NCBI RefSeq assembly: GCF_000497045.1
Contig: NW_015961955.1
Coordinates: 1 to 64,000 of the forward strand
Origin: Kalmanozyma brasiliensis GHG001
Taxonomy: Eukaryota > Basidiomycota > Ustilaginomycetes > Ustilaginales
Length of the DNA stretch: 64,000 bases
Reading direction: 5' to 3'
Position numbers and translations under genes: made by a program. Of this stretch, positions 37,211-48,284 are shown piece by piece (the stretch's first letter is position 1; each line of letters opens with the position of its first letter). The notes under the pieces were generated by a model. It searched no databases, was not told the origin of the DNA, and saw only the letters and a list, made by a program, of their open reading frames with translations.

Positions 37211-40200
37211 ATGTCCTCCGCCGTGCAGTCCACCCTTCGTCCCACCGTGGGCTCGTCCGAGCAACGTCAGCAGCACCAAGAGCGCCAACGTCAGCAACAA
37301 CCACGCTCCGCCGCTTTCCATGACGACAACGATCTCAGCCTGCACAGTCGTCTCTCTCACGACAGCAACAACAGCTCCAACTTCACCCACCGAGCCGACA
37401 CATCCCCCAGTCGCAATCATGGAGGCCCCTTCTTTTCCTCCCAGCCCGACTTTGGCGCTGCCACCCCGCCTTCCTCTTCGCGCACTCGCCCTCGTCTAGA
37501 GCATGCCCATACACAGCCCTACACGCCTACGCGCTCGCGCACCGATCTCCATCACTTTGACACTGGTCACTCGTTCTCCGGTCCCAGTGCAAGTGCCCAT
37601 GGCATCAGCTCTTCGTTCGACGAGGACGAGTTGCGCCAGATCATGTCGCGAGACCCGGGCGCCGACGCTGCCGGGGCAACCACCGACAGCGGAGAGGTCG
37701 CCAAGGGGCTCAAGTCGGCCAATCACCAAGACATCAGCCCTTTCCTCTTCCAAGGCGACCAGTCCACCGCCTCCTCGTCGGCGTCTTCCGCGCGCGCTCC
37801 CCTCGCCAGCCCCAATGCCTCCTCCGCAAGCTACGCCAGCAACACGTTGCCTTCTTCGGCTACGAGGACGCGTTCGCGACGAACCACCGCCAACCTCGCC
37901 TTCGCGGACAATGACGCCAGCTTTGGCATCTTTGACCCGCCTGGTCCCACTTCTCCCCGCTCCCAGCACTCGCTGCGGCCCCAGACTCCGCCCTCGGCCA
38001 CCACGTCCACCAGCACGCTCAACGGCTCCAAAGACGCCAGCGCCTTGGCTGCCAAAAAGTCGCGCAATCCCTTTGGCTTCCTCAAAAAGAAGACGTCCGC
38101 CCATTCGAATGCAGCTGCGTCCCATCCCGTGCGCAACGAAGCCTCAGTCTCTTCGCTTTCGTCCCGCTACGGCTCCAACGCGGCCAACCTCAACCCCATG
38201 CGTCCCCCCGCCTGGCTCGACGGCTCCCGGCCCCTGGCCAGCACGCCCTCGCCCTCGTCCGCCTCGCTGCGCTCTCACCTCCACCCGCCTGCCGCCTCCA
38301 GTGCCCCCTCGTGGCAGAACCCTCTCGCGTCTCGCATGGACTCGATGCCCGCCGCCATTAGTCTGGAAGACGAACTGGAACTCGAGCAGCAACCCAAGAA
38401 GGATCCTCGCAAACGTATCAAGGGCGTTCGTCACCATCTCGGCAAGACCGTCCTGAACGACACGGACTCGGCGCGCGACGTACACCTCGCCAACCAGAGC
38501 CAGTCCATCGAACAGGAAGTCGAGCTGTCGCTCGATATGAACTTTGACCAGCTCGAAGACTTTGTCGACACCAACGCCGCTCGCCAACGTCTGCAGGGGT
38601 CCGTCACCGACTCCACCAGCCCTTTGGACCATCGCTCTCCCGATCCGTCCGAAGCAGGCACCTATCGCTCGCCCTCCCCCTCGCAGGCTTCCTCGCTCGA
38701 TCGCCAGCCTTCGGTGGCCTCGGGGGGTGCCGAGTCTTCCTCCCACTTCTCCGACGGCTCTCTGGCGCATTCCTCCTCGTTTCGTACGCCGCCGAATCGC
38801 AACAACACCGGCATGTCCACCATGGCGTCGTCGTCCACCCTCCTCAGCGATCGACGCCCGTCGCAGATTCACCTGATGCCCCGCAACAGCATCCCTCGGC
38901 TCAGCCTCGCCGAGATGCAAAACTACTCCTCCCTCCGCAAGATGTCTACCACCCTCATCGACGCCTCGCAAGCCCCTACCTACACCCCTTCCGGTCTCAG
39001 CATGCCTGTCGGCCGTGATTCCACCGCCGCCGCCGACGACCCCTCGTCGCCCGATTCGTCTCAGCAGCTCGGCGTCGCCGGCCCAGCGGGCGGTCTTCCC
39101 GCCGATCAGCGCAAGGACAGCGTCGTCTCTAGCCACAGCATGCGCTCCAACCACAGCGGCATCTCGCCCAAGACCTCGTACGCCAACTTGCCGGGCATCG
39201 CCCACCAAGATCGTCACGTCTCGGCAGCAGCGGCGGCAGCGGCAAGCGCGGCGGCGGCGGCGGCTTCGTCGGGCGCAGGCTGGGCAGTCACCACGCCCGA
39301 GGACAAGCCCGCCAACGGACGCGCCGATCATGCGTATCAGTTTCCGCCGTCCGCTGATCCGAAAGGAGGTCCTCTGCTCAGCGTGCGCAAGTCGAGCGCC
39401 GGCTCCGGCCAGGAGGCCAGCTCGAGCTGGCTGGCGCCCGACAGTTGGGCAGTGCAGCCCGACAAGATGCGCGACTACCTTCGCGACGACAACGTCGGAG
39501 AAGAGGACGACGACGATGAGGACCCGACCCTGCCGACCTACGGTGCGGATGGCAAGAAGCGCGGCTCCAGCTCCGGCGTCAGCTCCGCGCATGCGGCTAG
39601 CATGTTCCGCTCCTCGTCCAACGACCCGTTCAAGAAGGCCGCATCGCTGGCGGGCTCGCGTCGAGGCACCGAAGAGTCGGTCGATCCGCTCACTGTTCTG
39701 CCTCCGCTGCCCGGCAGCAAGTCGGTCGACGACACCGCCAACAGCCGCGTCGACGTGCTGCAGCAGACCAACAACGTCGCCCAGTCGGCGCTGGCACAGC
39801 AGCAATCGCACGCGCAGACTCATCCGCTCGGTTCCAGCCACATTCGACCCAGTTCACGAGGAGGCGCTGGCGCTCACATGCTTGCTTCCGCGGGTGCCTC
39901 CGCTGCTGCCGCTGCGGCCGGCAAGCTAGGTCTTCATCGTCCGTCCAAGATTCGTATGAACACGCGTCCCGGCACAGCAGGCTCCATTGGCGCCACGCGG
40001 CCGTCGACCACCACGCTGGGCTCCAACTTGTCCGCCGAGGACGACAGCAGCATCGGCACGGCAGCAGCGCGACGAGACGGCCATCCTCTCAAGCGGTCCA
40101 CTACCACCGCCGTCAACGCGGCTCCCAGCAGCGCGCTTCGCAACCACTTTATCCGCGTCTACAAGACCGACGGCACGTTTGCCACGCTCTCGTGCTCGCT

Positions 40201-41695
40201 GCTGTCGACGGCCAATGAGGTGCAGACCATCCTCGCTCGCAAGAGTCTCACCACCGAGTCGGCCGCCTACCGGCTTTTCGTTCGCGACAAGGGTTCAGAG
40301 CGACCGCTCGGCATCTCGGACAAGCCCGTGCAGCTCCAGCGGCGTCGTCTGATGCAAGCCGGTCATACCGAGAACGATGGTTTGGAGGAGATGGGCAGAG
40401 ACGACCTCTCGTATCTCCTTCGCTTCGTCTTTCGCCCCGACAGTGTGCCCACCTTCGACTCCGAGTCGATCGGCCAGAGCGAGCACACCTTCGCTCATCT
40501 CGACCTGCAGAGCCGCAACCTCGAGATGGTGCCCATCTTCTTGTACAAGCACGCCGACTGGATCGTCAGTCTCGACCTGTCGGGCAACCCCATGTCGGAT
40601 CTTCCGCTCGACTTTGTCCAGCTCTGCTCGAGCCTGCGCACGCTGCGACTCTCGAACCTCGCCCTCAAGCGCATCCCACAGAGTGTGCGTCACAGCGAGA
40701 CCTTGACGCATCTTGACGTCTCCAACAATCGAATCGTCGAGCTCTCGCACATCAGCCTCGATCTCATCCACGAGCTCATGTCGCTCAAGGTGCAGAACAA
40801 CCGGCTCTTCGATCTGCCCTCGTACTTCGCCAGCATCCACACGCTCCGAAATCTCAACATCTCGAACAACCGCTTCGACGAGTTCCCGCAGGTCATCTGC
40901 GAGATGCCTTCGATCGTCGATCTCGACATTTCGTTCAACTCGATCACCGAGCTGCCTGCCGAGATCGCCCAGCTGGTGAACCTGGAGCGATTCATTTTGG
41001 CCGGCAACGAGCTCGAGAAGCTGCCAGACAGCATGAGCGAGCTGATCAACCTGCGCACCATCGATCTGCGTCGCAACAAGGTGCAGGACGTCTCGTCGCT
41101 GCTCGGGCTACCGCGCCTGCAGAACATCCAGGCCGAGAGCAACAACATCAAGTCGTTCGAGGCTACGCTGGGTCCGCAGCTGACGCAGGTGGAGCTGGGC
41201 CGCAACCCGCTCAGCAAGGTGCGCATCGCCGCTCTCACCACGTGCGACTTGACTTCGCTCGACCTGTCTTCGACCAACTTGACGCGTCTCGAGGAGGGTC
41301 TGATCCCGCAGCTGCCGGCGCTGGTCAAGCTGATGCTGGATGGCAACCAGCTGGTGGTGCTGCCGGACAACCTCGGCGATCTCAAGCGACTCGAGACGCT
41401 CTCGTGTAGCAACAATCTGCTTGCCACGCTGCCCGAGTCGATCGGCGATCTCAAAGCGCTCAAGGAGTTGCTCGTGCACAACAATAATCTCAAATCGCTG
41501 CCGCAATCGCTGTGGCTCTGCGAGAGCCTCGCTCACATCAACGTCAGCTCCAACTTGCTCGAGTCCTTCCCGACAGCGCCGGACGTCCGCATCGAGACCT
41601 CGGCCGGCGACGTGACCCCCGCCGCAGGCGTGTCGGCCATCTTGGCCTCACGAAAGGGCTCCACAAGTTCCTCGTTGACGCACCGCTCCACCACG

Positions 41696-41739
<44 letters not shown>

Positions 41740-44700
41740 TGACACCAAGATCTCGACGCCCTCCGAGGTCTTTGTAGCGCCGCTCTCGCTCAGCTTGCAG
41801 AAGCTGCGTCTCGGTGACAACCGCCTCGGCGACGAGGTCTTTAGCGTCTTGTCCGAGCTTACCTCGCTCGAAGTGCTCAACCTCAGCTTCAACGAGATCT
41901 TTGAGATCCCCGACTTTACCCTGCAGACGCTCACCAAGCTGCGCGAGCTGTACATCAGCGGCAACCAGCTGAGCACGATTCCGAGCGATGACCTGGTGGT
42001 GCTGCAGGAGCTCCGCATCCTCCACCTCAACTGCAACAAGCTCACCACGCTTCCCGTCGAGCTCGGCAGGCTCAAGAAGCTCTACAACCTCGACGTCGGC
42101 AACAATGTGCTCAAGTACAACATTGCCAACTGGCACTACGATTGGAACTGGAACATGAACCCCGAGCTGCGCTACCTCAACCTGTCGGGCAACACGCGTC
42201 TCGAGATCAAGACCAAGCTCAGCGACATGGGCTTCACGCGCAAGTCGAACATTTCCGACTTTAGTCGCTTGACGAGCCTCCGCATGCTCGGCTTGATGGA
42301 TGTGACGATGCCCTTGCACTCGAACGCCACGCCAGACGAGTCGGACAACCGACGTGTGCGCACGTCGCTCTCCCAGATCAACGGCATGGCGTACGGCATC
42401 GCAGATGCGCTTGGCAAGCACGACAACCTGAGCGTCATCGACCTGGTGATCCCCACCTTCCGCAAGGACGAAGGCGAATGCGTCTTTGGTCTCTTTGACG
42501 GACGTGGACATGGTGCCCACGTCGGCAGCCGCATCGCCCACCATCTGGCCGAGTGGAGTGGACATCGCCTGTCGTGGGAGTTCCAGCAGCATCAGAAAGA
42601 GCAGGGGAGCGAGCCCGTGTCGGTGCCGGATGCGCTTCGTCGGGCGTTCCTTCGACTGCAGAAGGACTACGCCGATGCGCTCATCGATGCCGGCGGCCGC
42701 AAGCTCTCGGAAGCGCATGCGGAGGCGGCGGCCGACGCCACGCGAAGCTCGGCGCCCGCGATCGCCGCTGCGTCCAACAAGCACGACTGGCGCGCCGGTG
42801 CCTCGGCCATCTTGGCGTACGTGGTGGACCGAACGCTCTACGTGGCCAACGCGGGAGATGCGCTCGCTGTCCTGTCGCGCAACGGCGGCACGGCTCATCT
42901 GATCAGCAGCAAGCACGAACCGTTCGACCGTGCCGAGATTGAGCGGATTCGATCGGCCGAAGGATGGGTGTCGTTGCGTGGCTACGTCAACGACCTCCTC
43001 GACGTCTCACGCTCGTTTGGCTATTTCCACCTCTTCCCCATCGTCAATGCTGCGCCTGCGGTGACGACGGTGCAGCTGACCGACTCGGACGAGTTTGTCA
43101 TCATCGCCAACCGCACGCTGTGGCAGTACGTGTCGTACCAGACGGCGGTCGACATTGCGCGCACGCAGCGAAACGATCCGATGATCGCGGCGCAGAAGCT
43201 GCGCGACTTTGCCATCAGCTACGGTGCCGAAGAGAGCATCATGGTGATGGTCATCTCGGTGGGCGATCTGTTCTACCGATCGGACCAGCGCAACGGAGCC
43301 GGTCTTCACTTTGCCAACTACCAGAACAGCGACGCCATTAAAAAGGCAGGACGTCGCTTCCGCGAGGAGCTTCCTGGCGACCGCACCTTGGCGAGATTGG
43401 ATCGCGAGGTGGCCCCGCCGATCGGTCAGGTGGCGCTTGTCTTTACGGATATCAAGAACTCGACGTCGCTGTGGGAGACCAACAACGGCATGCAGACGGC
43501 GATGCGACTGCACAACTACCTGCTGCGTCGACAGCTGCGCACGATTGGTGGCTACGAGGTCAAGACGGAAGGCGACGCGTTCATGGTTTCGTTCCCCTCG
43601 GTCAGCGCCGCCTTGCTGTGGTGTTTCACAGTGCAGCAGCAGCTCCTGCAAGAGGACTGGCCGCGCGAGATCCTCGACAGCGAGGACGGCAAGGAGGTGT
43701 ACGATTCGTCGGGCGAGCTGATCCACCGCGGTCTGTCGGTGCGCATGGGCATCCACTGGGGACGACCGGTGTGCGAGGCGGATCCGATCACGCGACGCAT
43801 GGACTACTTTGGTCCGATGGTCAATCGTTCGGCTCGTATCAGCGGTGCTGCCGATGGTGGACAGATCCTGGCGAGCAAAGACGTGATCAAGGAGCTGCAA
43901 GGCTTGCTGGGCACGTTTGACGAGGCGTCGGCGGCTGACAACGGCGATGGCGGCGGCGAGCATCTGGAAAAGACCGAGGAGGAGCTGGACGAGGACGCGT
44001 TCCGACTGCTCAACCCGAACGTCAGCCGAGATGTGGTGTTGCTGCGAAGGATGGGTTTCGGTCTCTCGCAGCTGGGCGAGCGCCGATTGAAAGGTCTCGA
44101 AACGCCCGAGATGCTGTGGCTGGTGTACCCGAAGCAGCTGGCGGGACGACTGGAGCAGGCCAAGACGGACGATGCGGTGGATGCGCCCAAGGCGCAGGTG
44201 TACGAGCCGACGGTGCAGTTGTTGGATATTGATGACGTCAAGCAGGTGGGCATGCTGTGCTTGCGTCTCGAGTACCTGTCGAATTCGACCGTCTGTCCTG
44301 GCGTGTTGGCGACGAAGGTGGGCGATGCAGCGCGATCCAACCCGTCGACGCCGCTGGGCGAGGCGACGCGGAACCCGATGGACGGCGACACAGACAAGGC
44401 GGGTGGCGAGAACTCGGTGCTGCTTCTGTCGCATCAGGCACGCCGAAAGGGTGTCGAGGCGATGCTGAGCATGCGGCCCGAACTGCTCATCTACAGCATC
44501 CGAGATGATGCGACCGACGAAGAGCTGGCAGGCATCCTGGACCAGCTCACGACGCGCATCCAGAACGCCGTAGCCTCGCTGACGCTCAACGTGCTGCGCG
44601 AGAAGACGGCCAATGGGAGCAGGGATCTCAGCGCGGATCCGAGCGTGATGGAGCTGCTGCAGAGTTTGCTCTCGCAGCCATCCCTGCCACGCGCGATTGC

Positions 44701-44761
44701 GGCGACGCCATCGAGCCCGCTGACGAGCCCTCGTGCTCGGATGATCGAGTTGCTCCCGTAA
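37211..44761 (+). CDS. UAC1: Adenylate cyclase (Cyr1/Uac1 type)
   Basis: 2,516 aa in one frame, with the fungal cyclase layout. Residues 1-960 are a disordered Ser/Pro/Ala-rich N-terminus with a poly-Ala tract near 675-690. A Ras-association domain lies at about 976-1078. Leucine-rich repeats run from about 1093 to 1680, interrupted by a Ser/Asn-Gly-rich insert around residues 1475-1515. A PP2C-like domain at about 1720-2020 has Phe-Asp-Gly-Arg-Gly-His-Gly. The class III cyclase domain at about 2073-2235 has metal ligands Asp2080 (Phe-Thr-Asp-Ile-Lys-Asn-Ser-Thr) and Asp2122 (Glu-Gly-Asp-Ala-Phe). A C-terminal region of about 280 residues corresponds to the CAP/Srv2-binding part. It makes cAMP at the membrane downstream of Ras and G-alpha; in smut fungi this pathway controls dimorphism and virulence. 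Confidence 0.97.
41696..41740 (+). repeat. In-frame GGCAAC hexanucleotide microsatellite in the cyclase gene
   Basis: Seven tandem hexamers encode a (Asn-Gly)7 run at about residues 1497-1510, within the insert that separates leucine-rich repeat blocks. Length changes would keep the frame. Confidence 0.95.
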
Positions 44762-45429
44762 CGTGACGATGCTGTCCCATCCTACTTGTACTTGTACCTA
44801 TGTTTATGCAACGGTCATATCGAATCTCATCACTGCGTGACAATGGAAGCGGTGTCTGTCCGAGACGAAGAGATGCTACGAGTGTGGCACGATGGATCGA
44901 ATTTTTGCGTGGAGTGTGAGATTGGCAAAAGCGGGACTGCGAGCGGGAAGATTTGAACTGTCAAAGCAGAGACAGAGCGGGAAGGCAGGTGCATACGACC
45001 TCGCCGAGCGGAGGAGGGTTTGAGCGTGGTGAGCTGGCTGGCTGGCTGAGTTTGGATGATTTTGAGTTTTGGAATTTCTTCTTGTGAGGCGCGTTGGAAG
45101 CGAGCGGGCAGTGAGGGAAAAGGCGCGGGCAACCCTTTGCACCCTGAAAACGACCGCACCGCTGAGCCACGGAGCAAGCAAACAACACCGCCGAAACCCG
45201 AGTCGTGTCGCTCTCCATCTATCTAGGCGTCGTTGGAGTGTTGGCTTCCTACCATCAACTTCTTCATTCGCTCGACATCAAGCACCTTCGAACCGCCACG
45301 GTACCCTCTCGAAGCACTTACGCTCAAGCGAACAACGAGCTCAAGGACGATCACCAGGTGCACGCCAGCTGCTCATCTGCTTCCAGGACCCGGACCCATT
45401 GATCACCACCACACGATAACATCGCAACC
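44762..45429. other. Intergenic region, adenylate cyclase / PRA1
   Basis: 668 bp. It holds the cyclase 3' end and the PRA1 promoter. Only overlapping short ORFs without domains occur. Confidence 0.4.
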
Positions 45430-46072
45430 ATGGCGCAGGTATTGGAAATCGCCATGAAGCGTAAGTACTTGCACTCCTGCTGCTGCATTCCTGTCTCGCT
45501 TTCAGGCGACAACGTCGGTCCAATCGAACTCGACAGGCACAGAAGCAGTGAAAGCTGACCAGCTCAACCGCACCCTTTGCTCATTTATCTCTGCTACAGT
45601 CCCGGAGAAGCTGCGCGGCCTCCGTTCGGAGCGACTCTCGTCCCTCCGCCCGCTCGGCGAGTTCTTTGACCACCAGCGCATCTCGCGCCCCAAGGACACG
45701 AACGAGGCTTTCCAACGTGTGACGTACAACACGCGCCACTTTTCGGGCAACTACGCCGTCATCGTCCTCCTGCTCACCATCTACGGCATGATCATGGACA
45801 CGCTGTTGCTGGTGGCGCTCGTGTTCCTCGTCGGCGGTTTCTGGGCCATCAACCGCTTCGCACCGGAACCGATGCAGGTCGGAGAACACATGATCACCCA
45901 GAAGAGCCTCTACACGGGATTGTTCGTCATTGGGATCCCGCTGTTGTGGTTCGCCAGTCCGTTCGGATTCATGTTCTGGTTGGTGGGGAGCAGCGCGTTT
46001 TTGATCCTGATGCACGCTGCGTTCATCGAGCCGCCTGTCAGCAGCGAGTATACGGGGGTCGAAACTGTCTAG
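45430..46072 (+). CDS. PRA1/Yip3 family prenylated Rab acceptor, two exons
   Basis: Exon 1 45430-45460 (10 codons plus one base), intron 45461-45599 (139 nt, GTAAGT donor, CTACAG acceptor), exon 2 45600-46072. The product is 167 aa, close to the family size. The spliced N-terminus is Met-Ala-Gln-Val-Leu-Glu-Ile-Ala-Met-Lys-Leu-Pro-Glu-Lys. It then has the family sequence Leu-Arg-Pro-x-x-Glu-Phe-Phe, Arg-Val-x-Tyr-Asn-x-x-x-Phe-x-x-Asn-Tyr, and two long hydrophobic hairpins (about residues 65-100 and 120-155). PRA1/Yip3 proteins sit in ER-Golgi membranes and bind prenylated Rab GTPases; YIP1, another member of this network, is also in the window. Confidence 0.92.
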
Positions 46073-46374
46073 GGACGTCCAGACCTCTTTCAGCGCTTTC
46101 GACAAGACACATGGGTCACCGGCTCACACATCTGTGCAGCACGCAGCGAACAGGAATCGTCTGCGAAACTGCACTCGCCTTGTATATATTCAAGCTCATA
46201 CCGAGCCCCCAGTAGAAACGGTCATCCGGTTTTCAGCAATCACATTCTTTCACAAAATCGATACCGATTCGTAGAGGATTGCCAAGAACGCTCATGCCGA
46301 GACGGATGGATCATCGCGAGCGAGGTCTTTGTCTGCGAACGGTGTATTAAGACAATCTCGGGTACAGTATATCT
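46073..46374. other. Convergent 3' intergenic region, PRA1 / FAD monooxygenase
   Basis: 302 bp between two stop codons. Nothing is recognised beyond ordinary sequence. Confidence 0.5.
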
Positions 46375-47667
46375 CTACAGGTTCTCCTCGATCCATCGAT
46401 TCATCTGCTCGTTCTCCTCGTCCAAATCGTAGTCCCAAATGTGGTCGAACCTCTCGACGAGATGCTGACCGAGTTTTTGGGGATCGTCCGCCCCGACGCC
46501 GCGGAACTCGTACGTGTCGCCCGCCTCGAGGCTTGATTCGAGCACGCGATTTGCCCTTGGAACGCGAATCTGGTCGTACACCTGGAGGGCCTTTGTGAGA
46601 TTCCCGTTATGCACCTTGGGATGGGCGAGGAGGTGGGAGAGGAAGAGGGCGTCTTCGATGGCTTGTCCTGCCATAGCGCCTTGGTGCGGGGTACCGCCGT
46701 GTGCCGCATCACCCGTGACAATCACCCGCCCGTTCGTATACGATGTGAGAGAGGGGACGATCTGATGCAGTGCCCATTTGGACGGCTTTTCGATGCACCG
46801 CAGCATCTTTTGCAGATCCGAACTGTAGGATGCGAAGTCGTCGAGCAGGGCTTGTTGGGAAGTCTCTTGAGTCCACGATTCGCCCTTTGGGAAAGCGGTT
46901 CGTTCGGGCCACCGCGTGCGATCGGTCTTGAAGGCAACCACGTTGACCGTCTTGCCGCCCTGAATGGGGAAGGTGAGCAGATGCGAGTCTTTGGCTAGCA
47001 TCATCTGGGCCGTTTCGGCGTAGAACTCGCCCTTTTCGGGGCCGAGTGCGGAGACGAAGGTGGTACGTGGGATGAGACCACGATACGCCCAGGTGCCGGA
47101 CCAGACGAGCTTCTCGGAGCCCGCTACAGCGGACGGGCCCGCAGTGGTCGGATCCAGTGCGCCCCGAACACGAGAGTGGATTCCGTCGCATCCGATGACT
47201 AGATCCGCCTCTTCGACGGTTCCATCCTCAAACTCCATCCTCACCTTCTTCCCGTCGTCTTGGTGCAGACTCTTGAGTCTCTTACCAAACCCACAGATCT
47301 CCTCGGGAACCCTCTTGATGAAGGTATCCAGCAGTTCGGCACGATGAATACTCGCCATGCCGTACTTCTTACAGAAGGTCTCGCTGAGCAGCGTATTCTC
47401 CTCGGCTTCAGCGAGACGCCATTGGAAGAAGAGGTTGCGCGAGGGGAAGTCGGCAAATTGCAAAAAGTCTTCGTAGAGACCGAGGCGTTTGAGCGCCTCC
47501 TGGGAGTTGGGCCCGCAGGCGATACCGGCGCCGATCTCGGCGAAGCGCGGGGCGGATTCGAAGATCCGGACGGGGATGCGACGGGTGTGGAGACCGATGG
47601 CAAGGGTTAGGCCGCCGATGCCGCCGCCGATGATGACGACGGAGAAGTCTTTGGGAGAGGATGTCAT
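46375..47667 (-). CDS. FAD-dependent aromatic monooxygenase, salicylate-hydroxylase-like
   Basis: 430 aa from the ATG at 47667; the frame is open 36 codons upstream but those residues precede the natural start. The FAD beta-alpha-beta motif is Gly-Gly-Gly-Ile-Gly-Gly near residue 15, followed by a Glu at the end of strand 2 (Phe-Glu-Ser). The Asp-Gly motif (Gly-Cys-Asp-Gly-Ile-His-Ser-Arg) is near 165, and the second FAD motif Gly-Asp-Ala-Ala-His is near 320, with a Gly-Gln-Ala-Ile-Glu-Asp-Ala helix after it. This is the class A flavoprotein monooxygenase family, which decarboxylates and hydroxylates salicylate to catechol; smut fungi use such enzymes to grow on salicylate. The exact substrate cannot be fixed from sequence; 3-hydroxybenzoate or kynurenine-type paralogues are alternatives. 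No signal peptide, so cytosolic. Confidence 0.88.
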   Translation of the reverse strand: MTSSPKDFSVVIIGGGIGGLTLAIGLHTRRIPVRIFESAPRFAEIGAGIACGPNSQEALKRLGLYEDFLQFADFPSRNLFFQWRLAEAEENTLLSETFCKKYGMASIHRAELLDTFIKRVPEEICGFGKRLKSLHQDDGKKVRMEFEDGTVEEADLVIGCDGIHSRVRGALDPTTAGPSAVAGSEKLVWSGTWAYRGLIPRTTFVSALGPEKGEFYAETAQMMLAKDSHLLTFPIQGGKTVNVVAFKTDRTRWPERTAFPKGESWTQETSQQALLDDFASYSSDLQKMLRCIEKPSKWALHQIVPSLTSYTNGRVIVTGDAAHGGTPHQGAMAGQAIEDALFLSHLLAHPKVHNGNLTKALQVYDQIRVPRANRVLESSLEAGDTYEFRGVGADDPQKLGQHLVERFDHIWDYDLDEENEQMNRWIEENL

Positions 47668-48284
47668 TGTTGCGGTTGGTGGTGGAGGAGCAGAGGGAGA
47701 CGAGGATGGACGAAGGGCCAGCGATATATACGTCTGCGGGGGAGGTGAAGCAGGGTCCGATGAGAGAGAGAGCAATCGAGCTGGTGGGACCTGGATGGCT
47801 GGTCACAGCGTTGGGGTGGCTTGGACAACGACAGATGAGGCCTCGGCATGGCAACAGTTCACACACGACCCACACACAGCATCGTCTCGGCAGCTGGTTT
47901 CATCACCATCTCGCATGAGCGTAACGAGGAGCATGGTCGGCGCTGTTTCACTCGACCACCATGACGAGATGCGCGAACGCGGGGAAGCATATCACAAAGT
48001 CTTTGTTCGTCAGCAACACAAGCGGCAATTCAATTGCAGGAAATCACGGCTTTTCCCTCAATTTAGAGCTTGGCTTGGCTTGCGTGCGGGTGCATGGGCC
48101 ATCAACTGAGCCATTTGCAATCTTCTCTCTCTCCGCACTTGCACCTTGGTTGGCTGCCTTGCCGATCTGCGCATTCAGATTGGACCCTGGCCAAGCCGCT
48201 TTTCACCCAACGACGAACCCCACACTCTTCGACGCGACAATATCAAGCATCGGACTGGACCCGCGGCATGCGGTCTCGCCCACC
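47668..48284. promoter_or_regulatory. Shared divergent promoter, FAD monooxygenase / beta-mannosidase
   Basis: 617 bp between two ATGs of genes that both could act on plant-derived compounds. The beta-mannosidase frame is open upstream to 47961 without similarity. No specific site was recognised. Confidence 0.45.

Noticed and set aside
38144..39841. 565-codon minus-strand ORF within adenylate cyclase
   Set aside because: Antisense of the low-complexity N-terminus; no start context or domain.
43007..44434. 475-codon minus-strand ORF within adenylate cyclase
   Set aside because: Antisense of the conserved PP2C and cyclase domains.
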